From SHLQ01 sp964517125 (GTDB taxonomy: Bacteria > Actinomycetota > Acidimicrobiia > Acidimicrobiales > SHLQ01): a stretch of DNA of 29,961 nt. Shown here in pieces: positions 1 through 6,845 of this stretch (position 1 is its first letter; each line of letters opens with the position of its first letter). Made by a program: the position numbers and the translations under genes. Where the stretch lies: assembly GCA_964517125.1 (NCBI GenBank), contig CAZFBD010000057.1, positions 1-29,961 on the forward strand. The letters are read 5' to 3'. The notes under the pieces are model-generated. The model was not told the DNA's origin. It searched no databases and was given only the letters and a program-made list of their open reading frames with translations.

Positions 1-11
1 GCAGGGAGGGG

Positions 12-1358
12 TCAGGTGAGGATGGTTCGGTCGGGTCGACGGATTTCGATGGTGCCATCGGGCAGACGCCGGACGGTGTAGCCGTGTTCTTTGTGGCGAT
101 TGTGTTTGCCGCAGGCCACGCCTGCATTGTCCGGGTTGGTGAGGCCGCCACCTCCCCGATCCCGGGTGCCGGCGTGCGGGGTGAGGTGATCGATCTGACA
201 GTTCGCCACATTCACATGGCATCCCGGCCAGTAACAGCTACTGGCGTTCAGCTGTGCGGCCAGCCGGGCATAGCCGGTGAACAGACGCCGGCGGCCCAAA
301 TCGATGGTGACACCATCGGCGCCGATCACGTTGCGACGTAGATAGCCGACCAACGCATGCGCCACCGCCGACCGAGAAGGCAACCGGGCCCCGGAGGCGG
401 TGCTACACACGAAATCTTCGCGGCACGGATCACCGGGCTCCACGTCGTCGCCGACAAGTTTGCGGGCTTCACGCTCGAACGTTTCATCATCGATCACCAC
501 GTTCGTGGTGACGTTCGGGCCGCCCTCAGCATGCAACGCTTTCGCCGCATACACATGCACTTTGGCGAACGCGTCGGCCCGCCGCTGCGCCGCGCTGCGC
601 GGTAGGTGACTGGCATTCGCATCATCACCATGCATGTCAACCGCGTGCTGCCAATCGATATCGAACTCGATCTTCTCGAACGCCACAAACACGTCATGAG
701 AAAGCGCACCGTCATACGCGGACGCAGACCCAGACCACACCCACTGCCCTTCGTCGTCCTGGTCCATCACATGATTGCGGGACCGTTCATGGCGGGCATC
801 GTTGCGTTCCGCACCATCCTCATCAGCCAGCATCTCCCACTGAGACACAACCAAATCGAAGAACTCGTAACTGTCGTTTCGGGCATGCCCGGCAAACCAG
901 CCGTCGGCATCGACCATCAGATCCCGGACACGAGGATTCGAATACACCCGCCCCAGGCGGCGGACCATGCACGACGACACCTCACCACCCACATACGCCG
1001 ACGCCACCTCCGGCAACACAGCCAACACACGGGCCGCTTTCTGACGGGCCGCCGCCTCCGAACCCGACAGCTTGCCGGCGTTCGCGATCATCGGCTTGGC
1101 ACTGCGATGCCCGTCAACCGCGTGCACACCGGTGCGGTCGATCGATTCGAACACCTGCGTACGAACCGCATCAACCTGACGGCCCAACAGTTCGACCGTC
1201 GCGATCAACTCGATCGCTTCATGCACATGATGCGTGCCCACATCGGTGTCCAACAGCCTGGCCACACCCGCCTGAATCAACACCAAACTGTCGAACGTCG
1301 ACCGAGGCAACAACGTGTCAGCCGTACTGCCAACCTCAATCCCTGCCACACATCCCAT
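12..1358 (-). CDS. DUF222 / HNH endonuclease domain protein (13E12 type)
   Basis: A 448-residue protein with the two-part build of the actinobacterial DUF222-HNH (13E12 repeat) family. A long alpha-helical DUF222 region fills roughly residues 20-330. The C-terminal HNH nuclease fold shows a CxxxC pair (CYWPGC), then the QIDHLTPH segment with the Asp-His pair, an Asn in the LTNPDNAG segment, and CGKHNRHKE. The zinc ligands and catalytic His are all present, so nuclease activity on DNA is plausible, but its substrate is unknown. Such genes often occur in many copies per genome and behave like mobile repeats. The ATG at 1358 follows a TACGTT hexamer by seven bases with no ribosome binding site, which suggests a leaderless transcript. 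Its 5' end abuts the broken kinase remnant upstream. Family assignment is firm; biological role is not known. Confidence 0.9.
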   Translation of the reverse strand: MGCVAGIEVGSTADTLLPRSTFDSLVLIQAGVARLLDTDVGTHHVHEAIELIATVELLGRQVDAVRTQVFESIDRTGVHAVDGHRSAKPMIANAGKLSGSEAAARQKAARVLAVLPEVASAYVGGEVSSCMVRRLGRVYSNPRVRDLMVDADGWFAGHARNDSYEFFDLVVSQWEMLADEDGAERNDARHERSRNHVMDQDDEGQWVWSGSASAYDGALSHDVFVAFEKIEFDIDWQHAVDMHGDDANASHLPRSAAQRRADAFAKVHVYAAKALHAEGGPNVTTNVVIDDETFEREARKLVGDDVEPGDPCREDFVCSTASGARLPSRSAVAHALVGYLRRNVIGADGVTIDLGRRRLFTGYARLAAQLNASSCYWPGCHVNVANCQIDHLTPHAGTRDRGGGGLTNPDNAGVACGKHNRHKEHGYTVRRLPDGTIEIRRPDRTILT

Positions 1359-1365
1359 ACGAACA

Positions 1366-1371
1366 AACGTA
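1366..1371 (-). promoter_or_regulatory. -10 element of the DUF222/HNH gene (leaderless)
   Basis: On the minus strand TACGTT stands seven bases before the ATG at 1358. No purine-rich ribosome binding site lies between, so transcription probably starts at or next to the start codon. Confidence 0.5.
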
Positions 1372-1384
1372 CCCCTGGGGTGTG

Positions 1385-1778
1385 ACAGTCTTTTCGGGTA
1401 CCAGGCCTCTCGGCGCTAAACGTTCGGCATGCGTCAAGGTGACTAACGCAAGGTCAAAGAGCGCATCGCCGTGGGATGCTTCCGACCAATCGATGATCCC
1501 AGTCACCGAGTCGCCATCGACGAAGACATGTTCGGCATGGAGGTCCCCGCGCACGAACACCGGCCCCCGAGCGGCTCGCCATGCACGGCCGCGAGAGCGA
1601 GGACAGACGGACGGTGCCACAAGACTTCGGGAGTCGGTCCTGGCGCCATTCGAAGCGCTTCAACCTCTCGAACAGATCGCTGGGCGTTCCCATCGACCTT
1701 GATGAACACATCACCCGAACGCAGCGTCACTCGGTCGTTGTTTGCGAGCACGACCTCGACGCTGTGATCCTCGGACAC
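1385..1778 (-). pseudogene. Aminoglycoside phosphotransferase-like kinase remnant
   Basis: Two pieces of one APH-fold kinase lie in different frames. The first piece, from a GTG at 1778 to about 1580, reads SGDVFIKVDG and REVEALRMAP, which is the N-lobe with the ATP-binding Lys, and then LALAAVHGEPLG. The second piece, about 1585 to 1400, carries the catalytic loop RGDLHAEHVFVDGD and the metal-binding IIDWSEASHGDALFDLA. In intact members roughly 80-100 residues separate the hinge from the catalytic loop. Here they are almost adjacent and out of frame, so an internal deletion has occurred. The C-terminal lobe is also missing: homology stops where the DUF222/HNH gene begins. I infer a dead gene. 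The original substrate (antibiotic, homoserine, choline or another small molecule) cannot be told. Confidence 0.75.
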
Positions 1779-1791
1779 CGGACCGCAACCG

Positions 1792-2085
1792 CTACATCTC
1801 GACGAGGAGTTCGTTCACCGTCACCTCGGGTGGGCCGACGAATCGTTCAGCAAATCTGGACATGACCTGTCCAAACTCCTCACTGTTGCGCAGCCTTGTG
1901 TACGACTCCGGATCGGACCAGCGCGCAATCACTGTGACCTCGTTCGTTTCCCGGTTCGCCGTGAACCAGGCGCCCTTCCAGTCTTCGTGCGCTGCCACGA
2001 GCGACCTGTTCGTCTCATCGAACAAGGTTGCGAGCTCGTCGATTGAGCCCGACTGAACCTTGACCTTGGTGATGACGGCAAACAT
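1792..2085 (-). CDS. ABM-fold (antibiotic biosynthesis monooxygenase-like) protein
   Basis: A 97-residue single-domain protein of the dimeric alpha/beta-barrel type. It starts with MFAVITKVKVQSGS, has a central helix rich in acidic residues, then the strand pair WFTANRETNEVTVIARWSD and the segment ESYTRLRNSEEF typical of ABM proteins. Family members range from cofactor-free monooxygenases to heme-degrading enzymes and proteins of unknown role, so no reaction can be assigned. The ATG at 2085 follows a TAGGGT hexamer by six bases with no ribosome binding site. The stop at 1792 lies 13 bases before the kinase remnant, on the same strand. Confidence 0.75.
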   Translation of the reverse strand: MFAVITKVKVQSGSIDELATLFDETNRSLVAAHEDWKGAWFTANRETNEVTVIARWSDPESYTRLRNSEEFGQVMSRFAERFVGPPEVTVNELLVEM

Positions 2086-2091
2086 GAGCTC

Positions 2092-2097
2092 ACCCTA
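2092..2097 (-). promoter_or_regulatory. -10 element of the ABM gene (leaderless)
   Basis: TAGGGT on the minus strand, six bases before the ATG at 2085, with no ribosome binding site in between. Confidence 0.5.
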
Positions 2098-2137
2098 GTC
2101 TCGGGCCCGAAGCTGTCGAGTGGAGATCAGCACGACT

Positions 2138-2498
2138 CACATGGCGTCGGCTGCATTCCTGCCAGCACGCCGTGCATTGGCTTCCGACTGCGGAGCCGCA
2201 ATGCCGCCGTTTGCCGCAATCCGGAGCGAATCGCCACCCACGGCCGGCCGGCCCAGCGCCGGGTTCCACCGGACCGATGCACTGGCATCGACGACGATGT
2301 ACTGACGGCCTGCTCGATGGAGCGGGTCACGGCCATGGCCTGATAGCCGGGCCCCATTGCTTCGCGCCATGTGGTCGCCTCGAAGCCGAGGCCGGATGGG
2401 TTCGTGTTGTCGTTTCGGTTGTTCATGGTTTCAGTGTCCGCGCGGACAGCCGCGAACACCAGCGACATGTCGTCGTACTTTTCATTCCAATGTGTCAT
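2138..2498 (-). pseudogene. Unrecognised ORF, probably frameshifted
   Basis: I do not recognise this gene. From an ATG at 2498 (MTHWNEKYDDMSLVF) a protein-like reading continues to about 2303 (AMAVTRSIEQAV). That frame then turns into a Ser/Arg-rich sequence typical of off-frame reading. One base over, the frame reads QYIVVDASASVRWN, then VGGDSLRIAANGGIAAPQ, and ends in an Ala-rich tail with a stop near 2138. A single missing base around 2303 would join both into a protein of about 120 residues. The QYIVVDAS and GGDSL segments faintly recall the end of PQQ-type quinoprotein dehydrogenases, but this is weak. It is divergent from the LysR gene, a usual place for a LysR target. Confidence 0.35.
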
Positions 2499-2510
2499 GA
2501 CCAATTGGCA
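2498..2510. promoter_or_regulatory. Candidate LysR operator (T-N11-A)
   Basis: The 13 bases TGACCAATTGGCA fit the T-N11-A rule of LysR-type operators and contain the perfect palindrome CCAATTGG. They lie in the short divergent interval before the LysR gene. A TAGAAT hexamer (2511-2516) directly beside them could be its -10 element. Confidence 0.5.
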
Positions 2511-2548
2511 TAGAATTGTTGGTACTCACGACCAGATTGGAACCCGAG

Positions 2549-3433
2549 ATGCAGCTCGATATCGAGTCCCTCCGCGTGTTGCTCGCCGTCCTCGACCACG
2601 GCGGAATGACCAAGGCTGCCGAGCGTCTGCACGTGGGGCAGTCGGCCGTGTCACGCAAGGTCCAGCGGCTGGAGCAACGGGTCGGCAAGCCGCTGCTCAT
2701 CCGCGACGGCCACACCCTGCGCCCCACCCGAGACGCCCGTGCGCTGCTCGGTGATGCGCGGGCCATGGTCGACCTTCACGATCGCGCCGTCGCCCGACTT
2801 CGCAGCTCCGACGTCACCGGCACCGTGAGACTCAGCTCCAACGGCGAAGTCAACACCAGCCAGATCGCGTCACTCCTGGGCACCTTCAAGTGCCAGCATC
2901 CGAACGCAACGGTGGAATTCAGCCTGGATCACTCGGGCAGCCTGACCGACTGGGTCGACGCCGGAACCATTGACCTCGCCATCCTGCAGGTGACCGAGCA
3001 GACGATTCGACCCACCGACATTCCCTTGTGGACCGAAGACCTCAGTTGGGTCACCTCAGCATCGGGCGAGGTCCACGGCACGCCGGTCCCGCTGATCGAC
3101 TTCGGCTCGTGCTGCTATTACAACCAGTTCACCCACCAGATCCTCAACGATGCCGACGTCGACTATCAGCCGGTGTTCTCGGCGGCGTCCTCGGCCGACG
3201 TGGGTGCTGCGGTGGAGGCAGGCATCGGCGTGGCCGTGATGAGCTCGCGCTACGTCCGCGGCGCAATCGTCGAGTGGCAACCACCCGTGCCGCTTGCGCC
3301 GCTCCCACAGGTGACGCAGATCGTCCGGTCGGTTCCAGGCGAACGACCCGACGCGGTGGCCGCGCTGATCGAGACCATCCAGAAAGAACTGCAGCCGCGC
3401 CACACGGATCTCACGTCAGCATCGCTGCAGTGA
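2549..3433 (+). CDS. LysR-family transcriptional regulator
   Basis: From the ATG at 2549 the product has 294 residues, the usual LysR length. The N-terminal winged helix-turn-helix reads SLRVLLAVLDHGGMTKAAER and SAVSRKVQRLEQRVGKPLL (residues about 5-55), followed by a linker helix. A two-lobed periplasmic-binding-protein-like effector domain starts near residue 90 (TGTVRLSSNGEVNTSQIASL). TTG codons upstream in the same frame could lengthen it, but the conserved start of the fold argues for 2549. The inducer is unknown. The candidate operator and the divergent frameshifted ORF suggest classical autoregulation and control of the neighbour; that link is inference. The stop converges on the peroxiredoxin gene 28 bases away. 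Confidence 0.9.
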   Translation: MQLDIESLRVLLAVLDHGGMTKAAERLHVGQSAVSRKVQRLEQRVGKPLLIRDGHTLRPTRDARALLGDARAMVDLHDRAVARLRSSDVTGTVRLSSNGEVNTSQIASLLGTFKCQHPNATVEFSLDHSGSLTDWVDAGTIDLAILQVTEQTIRPTDIPLWTEDLSWVTSASGEVHGTPVPLIDFGSCCYYNQFTHQILNDADVDYQPVFSAASSADVGAAVEAGIGVAVMSSRYVRGAIVEWQPPVPLAPLPQVTQIVRSVPGERPDAVAALIETIQKELQPRHTDLTSASLQ

Positions 3434-3461
3434 GACCCGTGCGACACGCACCGCGTGTGCG

Positions 3462-4093
3462 CTAGTTCGTGGGGTCGTCGGCGTAGCGCAGATACGGCTT
3501 GACCTCTTCGACGTTCTCGTACCGTTCCGTGGCTTCCTCGGTGGACATGGTGGGCGGCACGATGACACGTCGCCGGGCTGCCAATCGGCCGGGGTGGCGA
3601 TGGGGTTCTGATCGGTCGCCTGCAGCGCGTCCAGGACCCGGACGATCTCGTCGAAGTTCCGTCCGACCGACTTCGGGTAGGTGAGCGACAGGCGGATCTT
3701 GTTGTTCGGGTCGATGATGAACACCGAACGAACCGTGGAGGTGTCGCCAGCCTCGGGGTGGATCATGTCGTACAGCTCGGCGACCGCTCGGTCGGGGTCG
3801 GCAACGATCGGGAAGTTCAACGCGGTACCACTGACCTCGCCGATGTCCGGCGCCCACCCGTGGTGGTCCTCGATCGGGTCCACGGACAGTGCCATGGCCT
3901 TGGTGTTGCGCTTGGCGAACTCGCCCTCGAGCGCAGCAGTCCGGCCGAGCTCTGTGGTGCAGACCGGCGTGAAGTCGGCGGGATGGCTGAAGAAGACGGC
4001 CCACGAGCCCTTCTTCCAATCGTGAAACGTCATCTCACCATCGGTGGTGTCGGCAGTGAAGTTTGGTGCTTCATCTTCGAGACGCAATGTCAT
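3462..4093 (-). pseudogene. 1-Cys peroxiredoxin (Prx6/AhpC-TSA type) with a frameshift near the C-terminus
   Basis: The protein reduces peroxides through the Cys in HPADFTPVCTTE (Cys45 of the PxxxTxxC motif). It carries the Prx6-type features LSVDPIEDHHGWAPDI and SVFIIDPNNKIRLSLTYP. In-frame reading is normal to ADWQPGD (about 3570) and then turns into nonsense ending at 3416. The adjacent frame supplies the expected Prx6 tail: VIVPPTMSTEEA, then EVKPYLRYADDPTN, with a stop at 3462. Restoring one base (GAC GAT GTC instead of GAC GTGTC) gives 210 residues, the normal length. As written, the dimerisation tail is lost; a sequencing or assembly error is as likely as a real mutation. AAGGAGA precedes the ATG at 4093. 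It closes the minus-strand sulfur operon and may remove peroxides or persulfides. Confidence 0.85.
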
Positions 4094-4130
4094 GTCTGGT
4101 TCTCCTTGGTGGGGGGGGTTGCGGTGTCGG

Positions 4131-5867
4131 TCACGACGGACCGGTGAGATTCAAGCGAGCTCGTTCGTCGATCCCGAACCGTCGCTGATCGGCTGGGGCA
4201 TCGTCGCTGTTCCGTATGGCCAGCACCGCGTCGTTGGTGCACGTGTGGATCCGGTTGTTGAGCCGATCCCAGATGCCAGCGGCACGAAGCACATCGCGGA
4301 CCGGGCCCTTCACGTCGGTGACGTGCAGCGCAACGTTGCGGCCGTTCAGCTCGTCAATCAGCTCCGAGACCATCTCGGCTCCGGTGGCGTCAATGTCGTT
4401 GATACCCGACGCATCCAGCAGCAGGACTCGTGACCCGGTGCCGAGCGCTTCGGCATGGTCGAGAAGCAGGCGTTTGACCGAGACGGCGTTGGCGAAGGAC
4501 AAGGCTGCGTCGATCCGCACGATCGTGACACCATCGACCGTGTGCGCTTCGGGGAAACGTTCGACGTTGCGATAGCTCGTGGTGCCATCGACGTGGCCCA
4601 GAACAGCGGTGTGCGGCGTCGACATTCTGGCGAACACAACAAGCATCGAGGCGACTACCGCAAGACCGATGCCAATCTCGATGCCGAGAATGAGCGTGCC
4701 GAAGAAGGCGACGCCGAGGCTGATCAGATCGCTTCGCTTAACCGCGGCGATGTGCCGCATCTCCGCAACGTCGATGAGGCCGATGACCGCCATGATGATG
4801 ATCGCTCCGAGGGCCGCGTTCGGCAGCGAGCTGAGTAGCGGCGTGAGAAACGCAATCGTGGCCAACACGATGCCGGCCGTGACCAGGGAGGCAAGCGGTG
4901 TTCGTGCTCCAGCCGTGTCGTTGACTGCTGTGCGGGAGAATCCGCCGGTGACCGGGTAGCCGCCGAACAGGCCCGAAGCGACATTCGCGGCACCGAGTCC
5001 AACCAGTTCGGCGTTTGGCTCGACCTCGTAACGGTGGCGACGGGCGTACACCTTTGCGACGGCGATCGATTCCATGAATCCGACGAGCGTGATGACGAAC
5101 GCCGTTCCTGCGAGGTTGCCGATGAGCGAACCATCGAAGGTGGGAAGCGCAAAGGCGGGCAGCGAATCGGGAATGTCACCGACGACCCGCACGCCGCGGT
5201 CTTCAAGGCCGAGCACCTGCACCGCAATGATCGACGACACCACAACGAGCAGTGCTGCGGGGAACGACGGAAGGACCCGCTTCAGTGCGAACAGGGCCAC
5301 AAGCGCGGCCACGCCAAGAAGAAGCGTGGGACCATTGGTGCTCCCGAGGTTGCCAACCACCTCGAGCACCGTTTCGTAGAAGTGGTCCTTGCGCTCGATG
5401 GAGATTCCGAAGATGTGTTTGGCCTGCGAGAACCCAATGATGATGGCAGCTGCTGCAGTGAATCCCACGAGCACCGAGTGGGACAGGAAGTTGACGAGGA
5501 AGCCGAGTCGCCCGGCCGCCAGGACGAGGTGGATGATTCCCACCATCAGCGCAAGCAGAGCGGCAGCGCTGATATAGGCAGCGGTGCCCTCGTCAGCGAA
5601 GGGAGCGAGCGCCGAGGCCGTGAGGAGTGAGACGATTGCAACCGGACCAACCGCCAGCTGACGAGAAGATCCGAAGAGCGCATAGACCACGACCGGAATC
5701 GTGGCCGAGTACAGCCCCACCGCCGGCGGTAGCCCGGCGAGCAGCGCATAAGCCATGGCCTGGGGCACAAGCATGGCTCCAACCGTGAGACCGGCAGCCA
5801 GGTCGCTCCGGAGGTCGCCAGGCTCGTAGCGACGCAACCAGATCAGGATTGGAAGAACGCGAACCAT
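4131..5867 (-). CDS. SulP-family anion permease with STAS domain
   Basis: A 578-residue integral membrane protein of the SLC26/SulP family. The N-terminal motif LRSDLAAGLTVGAMLVPQAMAYALLAGLPP and the following LYSATIPVVVYALFG are the SulP signature. About a dozen hydrophobic segments extend to residue ~415. A cytoplasmic STAS domain follows (about 440-560), with DGVTIVRIDAALSFANA and VLLLDASGINDIDATGA, where the loop Ser/Asp of anti-sigma-antagonist folds lies. Substrates of the family are sulfate, bicarbonate or other anions. Its place nine bases after the YeeE/YedE pair and downstream of a persulfide dioxygenase suggests sulfate, sulfite or thiosulfate, which is inference. The ATG at 5867 has a poor ribosome binding site, so translation is probably coupled to the upstream gene. 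Confidence 0.92.
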   Translation of the reverse strand: MVRVLPILIWLRRYEPGDLRSDLAAGLTVGAMLVPQAMAYALLAGLPPAVGLYSATIPVVVYALFGSSRQLAVGPVAIVSLLTASALAPFADEGTAAYISAAALLALMVGIIHLVLAAGRLGFLVNFLSHSVLVGFTAAAAIIIGFSQAKHIFGISIERKDHFYETVLEVVGNLGSTNGPTLLLGVAALVALFALKRVLPSFPAALLVVVSSIIAVQVLGLEDRGVRVVGDIPDSLPAFALPTFDGSLIGNLAGTAFVITLVGFMESIAVAKVYARRHRYEVEPNAELVGLGAANVASGLFGGYPVTGGFSRTAVNDTAGARTPLASLVTAGIVLATIAFLTPLLSSLPNAALGAIIIMAVIGLIDVAEMRHIAAVKRSDLISLGVAFFGTLILGIEIGIGLAVVASMLVVFARMSTPHTAVLGHVDGTTSYRNVERFPEAHTVDGVTIVRIDAALSFANAVSVKRLLLDHAEALGTGSRVLLLDASGINDIDATGAEMVSELIDELNGRNVALHVTDVKGPVRDVLRAAGIWDRLNNRIHTCTNDAVLAIRNSDDAPADQRRFGIDERARLNLTGPS

Positions 5868-5876
5868 TGCGAGCCG

Positions 5877-6350
5877 TTACCCGGCACTAGATGACGCGAG
5901 TTCTCGATGCTCACCGTCGCCCGCCGATGCATCACCACGTTGCTGACGCTCGCGCAGATGCAGCCCCAGGAAGATTCCCGGGATCGAGACAAGGCTGAGC
6001 AGCGCCCCGGACGAGAGCATCACCAGCGCTGGCGCCGGACACGTTCCGGCGACCGCCCAACCAATACCGAACAGTGCGCCGCCCTTGATGTGGTGGGCCT
6101 GTGGCTTGGAACGTGACAGCGAAAGCTCGCCACCGAACGGTGTGTTCACGCCCCGGCGTTCCAGAATCCAAAGCAGCGGCGCCGACACCGCAATGGCAGA
6201 ACCCATGAACCAGAACACATCCAGTTCGTCGAACGACAACATGTTGTGGATCGTGTCGAACTCGTGCAGGTTCGACGCCCCCAGCACTCCCCCAAAGAGA
6301 ATGCCGAACGCCAGGCCAATGATGTTCAAGGTGGTCGACTTGGGGTTCAC
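5877..6350 (-). CDS. YeeE/YedE-family half transporter (DUF6691 type), second subunit
   Basis: About 157 residues with four hydrophobic segments and the conserved G-W-A-V-A-G-T-C-P motif, whose Cys is the sulfur-handling residue type of the YeeE/YedE family. The GTG at 6348-6350 overlaps the stop of the first subunit by four bases (GTGA), so both are made together. I chose it over an ATG upstream, because residues before it are the out-of-frame tail of the neighbour. In full-length YeeE one chain holds both halves and takes up thiosulfate through a chain of cysteines. Here the halves are separate proteins, an arrangement common next to rhodanese and metallo-beta-lactamase genes. The C-terminus is short, hydrophilic and variable. 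Confidence 0.85.
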   Translation of the reverse strand: MNPKSTTLNIIGLAFGILFGGVLGASNLHEFDTIHNMLSFDELDVFWFMGSAIAVSAPLLWILERRGVNTPFGGELSLSRSKPQAHHIKGGALFGIGWAVAGTCPAPALVMLSSGALLSLVSIPGIFLGLHLRERQQRGDASAGDGEHRELASSSAG

Positions 6351-6826
6351 AGCGCACCTCCGGTCAGCACGCCAAGCACCGCAGTCGTGATGATGGCCGT
6401 GGCCATGAAGGTTGCCGTGGTCGCCACACTCGCCGGCGATCGCTGGGCGGTCCCGCACATCCCATGGCCGGAGGTGCACCCGCCGGCCGCCGCCGCCCCA
6501 TACCCAAGCAGGATCGATCCGCCGAGCACCAGCGGAATCGTTGCACCCAAAGGCAACGCCTCGCGCATTGCGTCGTAGCCGGGGCGCAATCCCGAACCCT
6601 CCCGGAACACCGACGTTGCAAGAAACCCACCCACGAACAGGCCGACGAAGTACCAGACACGCCAGACAACCACGTTGCTCCGGCCGCGCAGGAGACCCGA
6701 TGTCTGCACGTACGCGCCACTGGCACCGAGGGGTTGGTTCGCGAGCACGAACAGGCCAACGATGAGCAGGCCAAGGATGGGCCCGCCGACAAACCAGGGC
6801 AGCCGGTCGGGCAGTAGGTCGAACAT
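6347..6826 (-). CDS. YeeE/YedE-family half transporter, first subunit
   Basis: From the ATG at 6826 the product has 159 residues and starts MFDLLPDRLPWFVGG. AAGGGAAT stands just upstream as ribosome binding site, so I prefer this start to a longer reading that runs into the neighbour. Four to five membrane segments are visible. The key motif is GYGAAAAGGCTSGHGMCG, with two cysteines as in thiosulfate-transporting YeeE proteins. It probably forms one unit with the DUF6691 subunit that overlaps its stop. Placed 19 bases after the persulfide dioxygenase-rhodanese gene, it likely moves a reduced or intermediate sulfur species (thiosulfate, sulfite or persulfide sulfur) across the membrane. The exact substrate is inferred from family and context. 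Confidence 0.88.
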   Translation of the reverse strand: MFDLLPDRLPWFVGGPILGLLIVGLFVLANQPLGASGAYVQTSGLLRGRSNVVVWRVWYFVGLFVGGFLATSVFREGSGLRPGYDAMREALPLGATIPLVLGGSILLGYGAAAAGGCTSGHGMCGTAQRSPASVATTATFMATAIITTAVLGVLTGGAL

Positions 6827-6845
6827 GGGATTCCCTTCGGGAGGG

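Noticed and set aside
3444..3458. Hairpin ACACGC/GCGTGT between the converging LysR and peroxiredoxin genes as a terminator
   Set aside because: Only six pairs, a 3-base loop and no T-run on either strand.
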